Assembly (NCBI RefSeq): GCF_014203645.1
Contig: NZ_JACHJL010000013.1
Span: forward strand, 202,654 to 266,653
Source of the DNA: Streptomyces zagrosensis
Lineage (GTDB): Bacteria > Actinomycetota > Actinomycetes > Streptomycetales > Streptomycetaceae
Direction: 5' to 3'
Length of the DNA: 64,000 nucleotides
Shown here: piece by piece, positions 25,031 through 32,505 of the stretch
How positions within the stretch are numbered: position 1 is the stretch's first letter
How the letters are laid out: every line of letters begins with the position of its first letter
Notes under the pieces: model-generated
Databases searched by the model: none
What the model saw: the letters and a program-made list of their open reading frames with translations, nothing else
Told to the model about the DNA's origin: nothing
Position numbers and translations under genes: made by a program

Positions 25031-25421
25031 GCGGTCTCTCGTTGGCATCGTCCGTGCGCTACCTCCCGTTATCGCGTCCCATGGGCACCGAGCGCGCCGG
25101 GCCCGTGTGCGGCGGAAGCCCAATATGGAGTCGAGCATGGGGCCGGGCGTGGGCCACCTCCGGAATGCGAGGGTCGGGCGGGCGAAGAGCGGGGAGGCTC
25201 GCCCGTCCCACGATGCCGGAAATGGCGCCGCTCCGCCCACCTCCGTTGGGGAGGAGAGCGGGGCGGCGCCCGTTCCACCATGCCGCGCCCCAACCGCGCG
25301 ACGCGTGCGCACCAGCCGCGCCGCGCGGCGTGTGGGGAAGTGGTGCGGGGCGGTGCTGGGTCATGCAGGGGCAGCGGTGTCACCACCGGTCGAACAGGTG
25401 CTCAGGTGCGTACTGACTCGC
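25031..25421. other. Convergent intergenic region with GC-rich inverted repeats
   Basis: This 391-base region lies between two convergent genes. It holds an imperfect hairpin (GGGTCGGGCGGGCGA at 25171-25185 with TCGCCCGTCCC at 25199-25209) that could terminate either gene. No coding frame with a family signal was found. Confidence 0.4.
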
Positions 25422-26105
25422 TCAGCGGTCGGCCCGCTGGTTGACGTTGAGCAGGAAGTCGAACTTCGCCTGCTTAGCGCCACCGACGTTAGTCACGGCC
25501 ATGACAAGTGCAGGGTGGAAAATTGGGTCGTTGTTGTTGCCCGGCTCACCGGGGAAGTAGAGCTGCGTGGTGAGGATGGGCCGGTTGGGGGCCTGGACCT
25601 TGACGTGGATGTGCCGGGTACGCCCCGGGTACAGGCCGGGGACGATGGTGGACAGGGTGAACGCGCCCTGCGCGTTGGTGTACTGGTGACCGCGCAGCCG
25701 GTAGCCGCGGTTGTCGTAGGCGCCGCGCACGTCCGCCTGCCAGAAGTCGAGCAGGGCGTTGGCTATCGGACGGCACGCGAGACCGAAAACGTAACCGGTC
25801 AGGGTGAGTCGGGTGCCCTGCATGCCCGATTCGAGCAGCGAGGTGCGCTGGGGCGACCGTGGCTTGAAGTACGGGCCTTCCATCTGCGGCGGAGTGGGGT
25901 CATCGTTGTCGTCGCAGTACGGGGTGGGTGCGAGCGGCTGCCCCGATGGTGTGGTGTCGTCGCGCGCCCACGAGACGCCGCCGAGCACGAAGGGCAGTGG
26001 GGCTGCCGCTATGGCCGCCTTCAGCAGGGTCTTTCTGGTGACGCCCCTGGATGGCCTGCCATTCGTGCTGGCCTGCGTGGGGTCTTGGGTGTTCTCGCCT
26101 TCCAC
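25422..26105 (-). CDS. Secreted intradiol ring-cleavage dioxygenase
   Basis: The 227-residue protein has a Tat/Sec-like N-terminus (RGVTRKTLLKAAIAAAPLPFVLGG) and an intradiol dioxygenase core. MEGPYF opens the domain, LLDFWQADVRGAYDNRGYRLRGHQ carries the iron-ligand Tyr region, and GRTRHIHVKV carries the His-x-His ligands. Members cleave catechols between the hydroxyls. Secreted forms in streptomycetes act on lignin-derived or other extracellular aromatics. The GTG start has GGAGG at good spacing. The AraC-family gene immediately upstream on the same strand is the probable regulator. Confidence 0.88.
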   Translation of the reverse strand: MEGENTQDPTQASTNGRPSRGVTRKTLLKAAIAAAPLPFVLGGVSWARDDTTPSGQPLAPTPYCDDNDDPTPPQMEGPYFKPRSPQRTSLLESGMQGTRLTLTGYVFGLACRPIANALLDFWQADVRGAYDNRGYRLRGHQYTNAQGAFTLSTIVPGLYPGRTRHIHVKVQAPNRPILTTQLYFPGEPGNNNDPIFHPALVMAVTNVGGAKQAKFDFLLNVNQRADR

Positions 26106-26179
26106 GGTGTTCCTCCCGCGGTCCTTTTTGGGGGTGAGTCGTACTGGCCGAACGAGCGGGACCGAACCTATGCGGAACG

Positions 26180-27238
26180 CTAGGAAGGGTCGATGGACTC
26201 GATACGGCGAACGTGGTGATTCCCTCCGGTAGCCCGAGAAACCGCCGGTGGCGCGGGGGTACGGTCCGCCTGACGGCGGAAGTCCCCGGGGCTAATCCCG
26301 GTCTCGCGGCGGAAAAAGCGGCAGAAGTACGCCGGGTCGGCGAACCCCACCGCGCGGGCCACCTGGCTGACGGTCAGTCCGGTGGCCGCAAGCAGTCGCT
26401 TGGCCTCGCGGATCTCCGCCTCCCTGATCATCTGGCCCGGGGTGCGGCCCGTGGTGCGCTTGACGGCCTCGGTCAGATAGCCGACCGAGACGCCGACGCG
26501 GGCGGCGTACGTCCCGACCGTCGCGCGTACGCCCGTCTGCCGCCCCTCGGCGCCAGGGCCAGCGGAACGACTCGGGCCCAGGTCTGGTCCGGTGCGGGTG
26601 TGCATGGTCAGCAGCTGAGCGAATTGCCTGGCCACGACCGCTGACCGGCCGATGGCCTCCTCCTCGGGAGGGGGCGCGCCCGGTAGCCGCTGGGCGCGCA
26701 CGATCAACACGTGCAGATACGACCGCAATACCGTGATGAATCCATCCTCCCGCTCGCGAAACTCCCGTCCCATGTCGGAGATCAGCGCGGCAAGTGCAGA
26801 CGCGGTGCCGGGCTCCGGGTGCAGCCACGGCCGCTCGGCGAGCCTGCGCAGCGCGACCCGGTCCCCGGGGTGGGCGAGCAGGAAGTCATCGGTGAACAGG
26901 ACAACCCAGCCCTGGAGATCGCGCACGCCGGCCCAGTAGTGCACCTGGCCCGGGGCGATGACGCACAGATGTGGTGGGCGTAGCCGCCAGGGGATGTGCT
27001 CGATGACATGGGTGCCGGTCCCGGAGGTGACGTACAGCAGCTCGTAAAACGTGTGCCGGTGCGGAAAGCCGGCCCGGGACAGCGGTCCGATGGTGTCGAA
27101 GGTGCCGATGGCGAACGGCAGCACGTTGGGAGCTGGCACCGCGAGGCGGTGCAGGGGCACGGGGTCGGTTTCGGCGTCGGGGTTTCCGTCGCATTCCTCG
27201 CCTGGCCGATGGTAGATATCCGCGGAAGGTGTGGGCAT
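26180..27238 (-). CDS. AraC-family transcriptional regulator
   Basis: The 352-residue protein has an N-terminal cupin sensor domain (HRHTFYELLYVTSGTGTHVIEH, then LCVIAPGQVHYW) and a C-terminal double HTH (GVSVGYLTEAVKRTTGRTPGQMIREAEIREAKRLL, then VSQVARAVGFADPAYFCRFFRRETGISPGDFRR). It probably senses an aromatic or other small ligand and activates the downstream dioxygenase, 74 bases away. The ATG at 27238 is preferred because GGAG lies upstream; an upstream ATG at 27283 would add 15 basic residues. Confidence 0.88.
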   Translation of the reverse strand: MPTPSADIYHRPGEECDGNPDAETDPVPLHRLAVPAPNVLPFAIGTFDTIGPLSRAGFPHRHTFYELLYVTSGTGTHVIEHIPWRLRPPHLCVIAPGQVHYWAGVRDLQGWVVLFTDDFLLAHPGDRVALRRLAERPWLHPEPGTASALAALISDMGREFREREDGFITVLRSYLHVLIVRAQRLPGAPPPEEEAIGRSAVVARQFAQLLTMHTRTGPDLGPSRSAGPGAEGRQTGVRATVGTYAARVGVSVGYLTEAVKRTTGRTPGQMIREAEIREAKRLLAATGLTVSQVARAVGFADPAYFCRFFRRETGISPGDFRRQADRTPAPPAVSRATGGNHHVRRIESIDPS

Positions 27239-27366
27239 GACAGGTCGTGCTCCGTTCTTCTTTACGCGCTCGCGCGCCCTCATGCCGTCGCCCTAAACCC
27301 CGCCCTGTAGCCTAGACCGCCAACTGGCCTAAGAAACACATGATTTCAGCCCGTTACTGCCTTGGT

Positions 27367-28806
27367 TCATTTGGTCGCCGGAAGCAACCACTCCGATGAG
27401 GCCGCGATCAGAGCACGTATGCCGGCGGGCAAGGCGGTGCGGATGTCGGGCGCGAAGTCCGGTGCGTGGTTGGCGGGCAGCGCGGCCAGCTTCTCGGCGG
27501 CCCCGGTGCCGGGCGCCGCGGCCCACTGGCGGGGCCCGATGGCACCGAGCATCCAATACGCGGTCGGCACGCCGTCCGCGCCGAACAGCGGGAAGTCCTC
27601 GGTGGCCATCGTGGCCGGGTAGTCGATAACCAGCCGCGGCCCGAAGAGTGCCTGATGAGCACGGCGTACGGCGGCGGTCGCCGCGGGGTCGGGGATGGTG
27701 ACCGGGGAGCGGGAGATGACGGTCAACTCCGGTGCGCGCTCACCGCCGGAGGCCGCGCACTCGGCGCGTACGATCCGCTCGACCGCCCGCGCTGCGCGCT
27801 CAAGTGCCTGCGAAGTGAGCGCGCGTACGGTGATGCCGAGCACGGCCTGTTCCGGTACGACGTTGGGGCTGGTGCCTGCGTGGAGCGAGCCAACGGTGAG
27901 CGTGACGTGTTCGGCTGGGGCGGTCTCGCGGCTGATAACCGTCTGGAGCCGCAGCACCGTGGCCGCCGCGATGACCACCGGGTCCACCGCGAGCCAGGGA
28001 GTGGCCGCGTGCCCGCCGCGCCCATGCACCACCACCTCCCAGGTGATGCTGCCCGCCATCAGGGGGCCGGCCGCCGCGTGCGCGACCATCCCGGACAACA
28101 GCGGCGCCGTGTGCTGGGCGAGCACGATATCCGGCCGCCCGAAGCGGTCGTACAGCCCGTCGTCGAGCATGGCCCGGGCGCCCGTCAGCGTTTCCTCTGC
28201 GGGCTGCCCGATGACCAGTACGGTGCCCTGCCAGCGGTCGGTGGCGCGCGCCAGGACAGCCGCGGCGCCGGCCACCGCCGCCAGGTGCAGATCGTGGCCG
28301 CAGGCGTGCGCGACCGGCACCGGCCGGCCCTGCGCGTCCTCGGTCACGGTCTCGCTCGCGTACGGCAGGCCGGTGCGCTCGGCGATCGGCAACGCGTCCA
28401 GTTCGGCGCGGAACATGACGGTCGGCCCGGGGCCGGTGCGCAACCGGCCCACCACCCCGTGCCCGCCGACGCCTTGGGTAACCGCGTAGCCGCTCTGGCG
28501 CAGCCAGTTGGCGAACCGGGCGGCCGTGCGCACCTCGGAGCCCGACAGCTCGGGATCGGCGTGGGTCTCCAGGCAGAATGTCACGGCGGGCTTGAGTACG
28601 GCGGGCAGCCCGGCGAGCACACCGAGGACGGCGGGCCGGGGGCGGGGCTCGGTACTGAAACCGGCATCGGTACCGGTATTGATACTGGTATCGGTACTGG
28701 TATCGCTGTGGTCGTACGGGCCGGCCTCGGGTGCCTTCGTGCCGCCGGGGGCATCCGGGTTACCGAGGGGCATCGGGGGTGCCGGCTCGGGATCGCGTTG
28801 GCTCAT
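27367..28806 (-). CDS. M20-family amidohydrolase/peptidase
   Basis: The 479-residue protein is an M20D-type amidohydrolase: CGHDLHLAA metal ligands, QPAEETLTGARAML with catalytic Glu, and VHGRGGHAATP at the dimerisation insert. Relatives hydrolyse N-acyl or N-carbamoyl amino acids and small peptides. A low-complexity stretch of Asp/Thr/Ser repeats (about residues 33-52) precedes the domain and is encoded by short DNA repeats like those in the RiPP genes. It is divergent from the precursor gene, so a role in leader or peptide processing is conceivable but unproven. Confidence 0.85.
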   Translation of the reverse strand: MSQRDPEPAPPMPLGNPDAPGGTKAPEAGPYDHSDTSTDTSINTGTDAGFSTEPRPRPAVLGVLAGLPAVLKPAVTFCLETHADPELSGSEVRTAARFANWLRQSGYAVTQGVGGHGVVGRLRTGPGPTVMFRAELDALPIAERTGLPYASETVTEDAQGRPVPVAHACGHDLHLAAVAGAAAVLARATDRWQGTVLVIGQPAEETLTGARAMLDDGLYDRFGRPDIVLAQHTAPLLSGMVAHAAAGPLMAGSITWEVVVHGRGGHAATPWLAVDPVVIAAATVLRLQTVISRETAPAEHVTLTVGSLHAGTSPNVVPEQAVLGITVRALTSQALERAARAVERIVRAECAASGGERAPELTVISRSPVTIPDPAATAAVRRAHQALFGPRLVIDYPATMATEDFPLFGADGVPTAYWMLGAIGPRQWAAAPGTGAAEKLAALPANHAPDFAPDIRTALPAGIRALIAASSEWLLPATK

Positions 28807-29117
28807 GCGGGAACTCCGTTCCGTAACTGGTGATGCGGGCAGTTCCGTCAGTAGTGGTGCGGGCAGTGGGTCGAGTGACGTGGCCCGCGGGTCCTGTGCG
28901 CCGCTCCCCCGCCGCTGGCTCGAACGTGTTGGTGTGCCGCCGGCGCACGCGGCCGGGTGGGGCCGCTGTCACCGGATGACAGGGGGTGTCAGTGAGTGTC
29001 AGTGGAGTGACAGCAGTTCGCCGGTGGTACTGCCAGCGGCTTCCGATGGAATGGGGACCGCACCAACCACTGCCCGGTCGCCTGGCGCGGTCTGGCACTC
29101 ATACCTGGGAGGCAGTT
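28807..29117. promoter_or_regulatory. Divergent control region upstream of the RiPP precursor gene
   Basis: This 311-base region separates the M20 gene and the precursor gene. It contains the TGTCA/TGACA array described separately, 106 to 151 bases before the precursor ATG. A strong GGAGG site precedes the ATG. No confident -10/-35 pair was found. Confidence 0.5.
28967..29012 (+). promoter_or_regulatory. Array of five TGTCA/TGACA boxes at 10-11 bp spacing
   Basis: TGTCA starts at 28967, 28987 and 28997, and TGACA at 28977 and 29008. All lie on one face of the helix. SARP regulators typically bind direct heptamer repeats spaced about 11 bp upstream of their target promoters, and a SARP gene lies in this cluster. 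The assignment to that SARP is inference. Confidence 0.6.
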
Positions 29118-29294
29118 ATGGCCCCGAAGACTGACCTGGCTTCGCTCGCCGACGAGATCTTGGAGCTGGAGTCGGAGACCTTCGAGATCTCCGACTACTC
29201 GGACGCCAGCGAGGTCGTGCTCGCCGGTTCCACGAGTTGCAGCAGCACCAGCACCTGCTCCAGCACCACCAGCACCACGAGTTGCAGCGCCTGA
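29118..29294 (+). CDS. Thiazolyl-peptide-type RiPP precursor peptide
   Basis: The 58-residue peptide has an acidic leader (TDLASLADEILELESETFEI, then SDYSDASEVVLAGS) and a core made only of Ser, Thr and Cys until the last Ala. The last 19 residues read SCSSTSTCSSTTSTTSCSA. The length, acidic leader with a LESETFEISDY segment, and Cys/Ser/Thr core are those of thiazolylpeptide and goadsporin-type precursors. Azole formation by the YcaO/SagB enzymes and dehydration by the LanB/SpaB_C pair encoded opposite are expected. Cleavage is probably near LAGS. GGAGG lies six bases upstream of the ATG. The gene faces the biosynthetic run and shares a terminator with it. Confidence 0.9.
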   Translation: MAPKTDLASLADEILELESETFEISDYSDASEVVLAGSTSCSSTSTCSSTTSTTSCSA

Positions 29295-29331
29295 CGGCTG
29301 CTCCATGCGTGCGGCGCCCCGTGGCGCCCGA

Positions 29332-29355
29332 GCCCTCTCCGTTCGCGGAGAGGGC
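29332..29355. terminator. Bidirectional hairpin terminator behind the precursor gene
   Basis: GCCCTCTCCG (29332-29341) pairs perfectly with CGGAGAGGGC (29346-29355) around a stable TTCG tetraloop. It separates the convergent precursor and YcaO genes. Confidence 0.85.
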
Positions 29356-29482
29356 TTCGCGCGTTGCAGGACCGGCGCGCCCCGAACGCGCCGGCCGCCA
29401 CGAACCCGGTGTGGTGCGCCCACCCGCTCGGCCCGCCCTCCATGCGCCCGCCAGGGGGCCGTGCTGTTCGCGGCCCCTGACG

Positions 29483-31753
29483 TCACGGGAAGGGATGCGG
29501 TACGCGCTTGATCTCGTCCTCCGTCAGGTCCGTGTCCCGCCACCCGGCCCGGCGAAAAGCGGTACGCAAGCGGGGCATCAGCAGGGCGCGCTGCCGGGAC
29601 CAGCCGAAGTCGATGGGCAGCAGCCCGGGGGCCAGCGTGCACACGGTGTGCAACCCCATCGCCCGCTGCTCCGGCGTCGTCTGGTCCACCACGATCACAT
29701 CGAACCCCGCGCCGGCGAGCTGATCGCGGCACCAGGCCAGGTCGTCGCGCAGATCCAGGGTGCGCGGCCGGGCCCGCTGCCAGTCGGCGTAGATCGTCTC
29801 CAACGTGCCGACCCCGGCCGGTCGCAGATAGCCGCGGGCGTGCTCGGCCATCTCGGGCAGCCCGTACAACTGCGCATGGTCCTTCAGATGCAGCACCCGG
29901 TCGTAGTCGGCCGCCATGGCCTCCAGCTCGCCGCGCCGCTCTTGGACCTGGCGGCCCAGGTGCGGGATGTAGGTGAGGACTTCGGAGAGCGCGGCCTCGA
30001 TGGCGGACTCGGGGTCGAGGCTGGCCCCGGCGCCGAATGACAGCGTTCCGGGCCCGCCGTCGCGGCGTACGGCCAGCGCGGTAACGGCCGGCACGGCCAG
30101 GTCCACGCGGTTGTCGAAGGCATGGACGTCATAGCCCTGGAGCGCGGCCCGATCCACCATGCCGCGCACCATCTCGCCTCGGCAGGAGGCTAGGTCGATC
30201 TCGGTGAGCGGCACATCTCCGTACCAGGCGAGCAGGAACGAGTCCCGCTCGATGAGTTCGAGCAGCCCGGACAGGGCCGCCTCTTCCATGCTGCCGCCGA
30301 TGGCGCAGCCGTTGGAACTCTCGAAGACGAAGTTGTCGGCGCGCAGCGGGGCGCTGTAGTGCACGAGCCTGGCGGGTACCAGGATCGAGCGTTCGTCGCG
30401 GAGCGAGTAGCCCCACAGCCAGGGCATGGCCTGGTCGGGGTCGAACGGTCGCACCCGTGGATCGGTGCGGTAGGTGTGGGGTGCGTAGAAGCCGCAGGCT
30501 GCCGGGTCGAGCGCATCGCCGGCGAGGTTGGCGTACGAGTCGATCAGCGGCTCGGCGCGGCGTCTGCGGTGGGTGCCGGCGTACCGCTCAAGTCCTTCCA
30601 AGAAGGCAAGAGTTCGGCTGGATGTGAAGGAGTGGGACTGGCCGCTCCAGGTGACGTCCACCAGACCCGCGTAGCTGCGTACGAAGACGCTGCCCGCTAC
30701 CGGCGCCGTGGTGGGCGAGGTGACATTGATCCAGGTGCCGGCGCCGAGCGCGCCGCACACCGGGTTGGCCAGCGCGGCGGTTGGCAGCGGGTAGGAGGAG
30801 GCGGGCCGCTCGCGGTAGACGTCCGGGGCCGGCTTCGCGCGAGCGGCGAGCGTGAGGCGGGCGCTCTGCGCGTCCTCGGTGGAGCGAGGGGCGCAGCTCG
30901 GGCACAACGGGTCGGCCAGCAGCGGAAAGCTGTGTACCTGGAGCGTGCGCAGGTCGAGTCGGGAGACGTGCGGTAGCAGGTGGTCGGCGGGGGCAGCCGC
31001 CGGCGATACGGGCACGGGAGTGGCGGACACCGCGGGGACCGGCGCCCCCGCGGTGCTGGTGGTTTTGGTGGCGCCGGCGCCGGCCGTGGCGGTCGCGCCG
31101 GGTGTGTGCGTCGTGCCGGGTGCGTGCGTCGTGCCGGTTGCGTGCGCCGTGCCGGGTGTGTGGGCGGTGCCCGTTGCGTGGGCGGTGCCGCCGATCACCG
31201 CTGCGTACAGCGCCCGGGCGGCGTCCAGGGCGAAGCCGTGCAGCAGCGGCCAGGTACCGACAGCCGTGGTGCCGGTGCCGGTTTCCAGGGCCTCGCGTTC
31301 GGAGCGGGTACGCAGTCGCTGCCAGCGGATCGCCAGGCAGTGGCCGCAGCCGGCCACGCCGCCGGGTGCACCGCCCCAGGGGCCGATGAGCACGGCCTCG
31401 GCGCTGAGGTGGACTCGGGCGGCGCCGCGCAGCGGGCCATACGGGTCGCGGGGTGGTGGCTGCTGCGGATCGAAGGCGCCAAGCGGCACCACGACGGGCC
31501 TCGGGAGTGCGGCGTCGGTGTGGTGTGCGAGGGCGGCGGCGAGTATGCGGCAGCCGGCGGCCAGCGGCGCGCCGTCGTCGTCGGCTAGGCCGTCAATGCC
31601 GTGGATACCGTCGATACCGTCGGGGTCAACGGCGGGCGCGGCAGGGTCGGCGAGTGTGGCGGCGGTGCTGGGCGTGGCCGTGACCGCACGCACCGCTGCG
31701 GTGGCGGGAGTAGCCGTGGTGGTGGGAGTGGTGGCGCGAGTGGTTGCGGTCAT
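29483..31753 (-). CDS. YcaO-type TOMM cyclodehydratase (paralogue 1)
   Basis: The 756-residue protein has an N-terminal E1-like fragment with two Cys pairs (CGHC and CPSC) and a C-terminal YcaO ATPase/cyclase domain. Motifs include SSNGCAIGGSMEEAALSGLLELIERDSFLLAWYG, FGAGASLDPESAIEAALSE, and the conserved C-terminal PHPFP (Pro-rich tail needed for cyclodehydratase activity). It should turn Ser, Thr or Cys in the precursor into azolines with ATP. Its ATG overlaps the permease stop by four bases. An 18-bp tandem repeat (31095-31190) encodes a Gly-Thr/Ala-His linker between the Cys pairs. It is about half similar to the YcaO at 41105-43330. Confidence 0.9.
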   Translation of the reverse strand: MTATTRATTPTTTATPATAAVRAVTATPSTAATLADPAAPAVDPDGIDGIHGIDGLADDDGAPLAAGCRILAAALAHHTDAALPRPVVVPLGAFDPQQPPPRDPYGPLRGAARVHLSAEAVLIGPWGGAPGGVAGCGHCLAIRWQRLRTRSEREALETGTGTTAVGTWPLLHGFALDAARALYAAVIGGTAHATGTAHTPGTAHATGTTHAPGTTHTPGATATAGAGATKTTSTAGAPVPAVSATPVPVSPAAAPADHLLPHVSRLDLRTLQVHSFPLLADPLCPSCAPRSTEDAQSARLTLAARAKPAPDVYRERPASSYPLPTAALANPVCGALGAGTWINVTSPTTAPVAGSVFVRSYAGLVDVTWSGQSHSFTSSRTLAFLEGLERYAGTHRRRRAEPLIDSYANLAGDALDPAACGFYAPHTYRTDPRVRPFDPDQAMPWLWGYSLRDERSILVPARLVHYSAPLRADNFVFESSNGCAIGGSMEEAALSGLLELIERDSFLLAWYGDVPLTEIDLASCRGEMVRGMVDRAALQGYDVHAFDNRVDLAVPAVTALAVRRDGGPGTLSFGAGASLDPESAIEAALSEVLTYIPHLGRQVQERRGELEAMAADYDRVLHLKDHAQLYGLPEMAEHARGYLRPAGVGTLETIYADWQRARPRTLDLRDDLAWCRDQLAGAGFDVIVVDQTTPEQRAMGLHTVCTLAPGLLPIDFGWSRQRALLMPRLRTAFRRAGWRDTDLTEDEIKRVPHPFP
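31095..31190. repeat. 18-bp tandem repeat inside YcaO paralogue 1
   Basis: Five full units of GTGCCGGGTGYGTGCGTC-like sequence and a six-base remnant encode six-residue repeats (GTAHAT / GTAHTP / GTTHAP). Copy changes would preserve frame. Confidence 0.85.
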
Positions 31754-32505
31754 GGGCGGTTGCTCCACTTGAAGGTTTTTACCGCGATGGCGCCGAAGAT
31801 GAGGGTGAACCCGATCAGTCCCGCGCAGTCCACCGTCAACTCTCCAGCGCTGGCGGAGCCGGAGAGCGCCCCGGAGATGCCGTCGTTGAGGTAGCGCAGC
31901 GGCAACACCCAGGAGATGCTCTGCATCCATCCGGGCATGGCGTCCAGCGGAAAGAAGGAACCGGACAAGAACGCCATCGGCACCATCAGGAAGTTGGCGA
32001 TGGCGGCGACCGCCTCCGGGGTGTCGGCGAACGTGCCGACCACGGCGCCGATCACCACGAAGGCGGTGATCCCCAGTACCAGGACCGGCACCGCAAGCGG
32101 CCAGGTGGCGTCCAGCTCAAGCCCGAACAGCGGCAGCAGCGCGACCACGATGAACAGCACCGACTGCACCACACCGATGACCAGCGCGATCACATAGCGG
32201 GAGCCGATCACCGAGGACAGCCTGACCGGCGTCATCCTGATCAGCCGCAGCAGATCATCGGCGCGCCACTGCATGAGCGTGAACGCGACCCCGAACACGG
32301 CCGCATTGCCCACGCCCCAAGACAGCACGCCGGGCGCGATGTAGCCGATGTAGGGGCGGCCCGTCTCCTCCACGTCCTGGCCGCGGAAGATCAGTCCGAA
32401 GACGACGAGGAACAGGAGCGGGAAGGCGAAGGTGAAAAAGAGGGTGGCCTTGTCACGGACGTACGCCCGGTAGCTGGCCTCGGTCAGGGCGGCGTAGGCG
32501 CTCAT
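31750..32505 (-). CDS. ABC-2 type transporter permease
   Basis: The 251-residue protein has six membrane segments and the ABC-2 signature region (YLNDGISGALSG near the end; MTPVRLSSVIGSRYVIALVIGVVQS in the middle). It forms the export channel with the ATPase domain encoded just upstream, probably exporting the mature peptide and conferring self-protection. Start overlaps the ATPase stop by four bases (ATGA), and its stop overlaps the YcaO start, so the three are translationally coupled. Confidence 0.92.
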   Translation of the reverse strand: MSAYAALTEASYRAYVRDKATLFFTFAFPLLFLVVFGLIFRGQDVEETGRPYIGYIAPGVLSWGVGNAAVFGVAFTLMQWRADDLLRLIRMTPVRLSSVIGSRYVIALVIGVVQSVLFIVVALLPLFGLELDATWPLAVPVLVLGITAFVVIGAVVGTFADTPEAVAAIANFLMVPMAFLSGSFFPLDAMPGWMQSISWVLPLRYLNDGISGALSGSASAGELTVDCAGLIGFTLIFGAIAVKTFKWSNRP

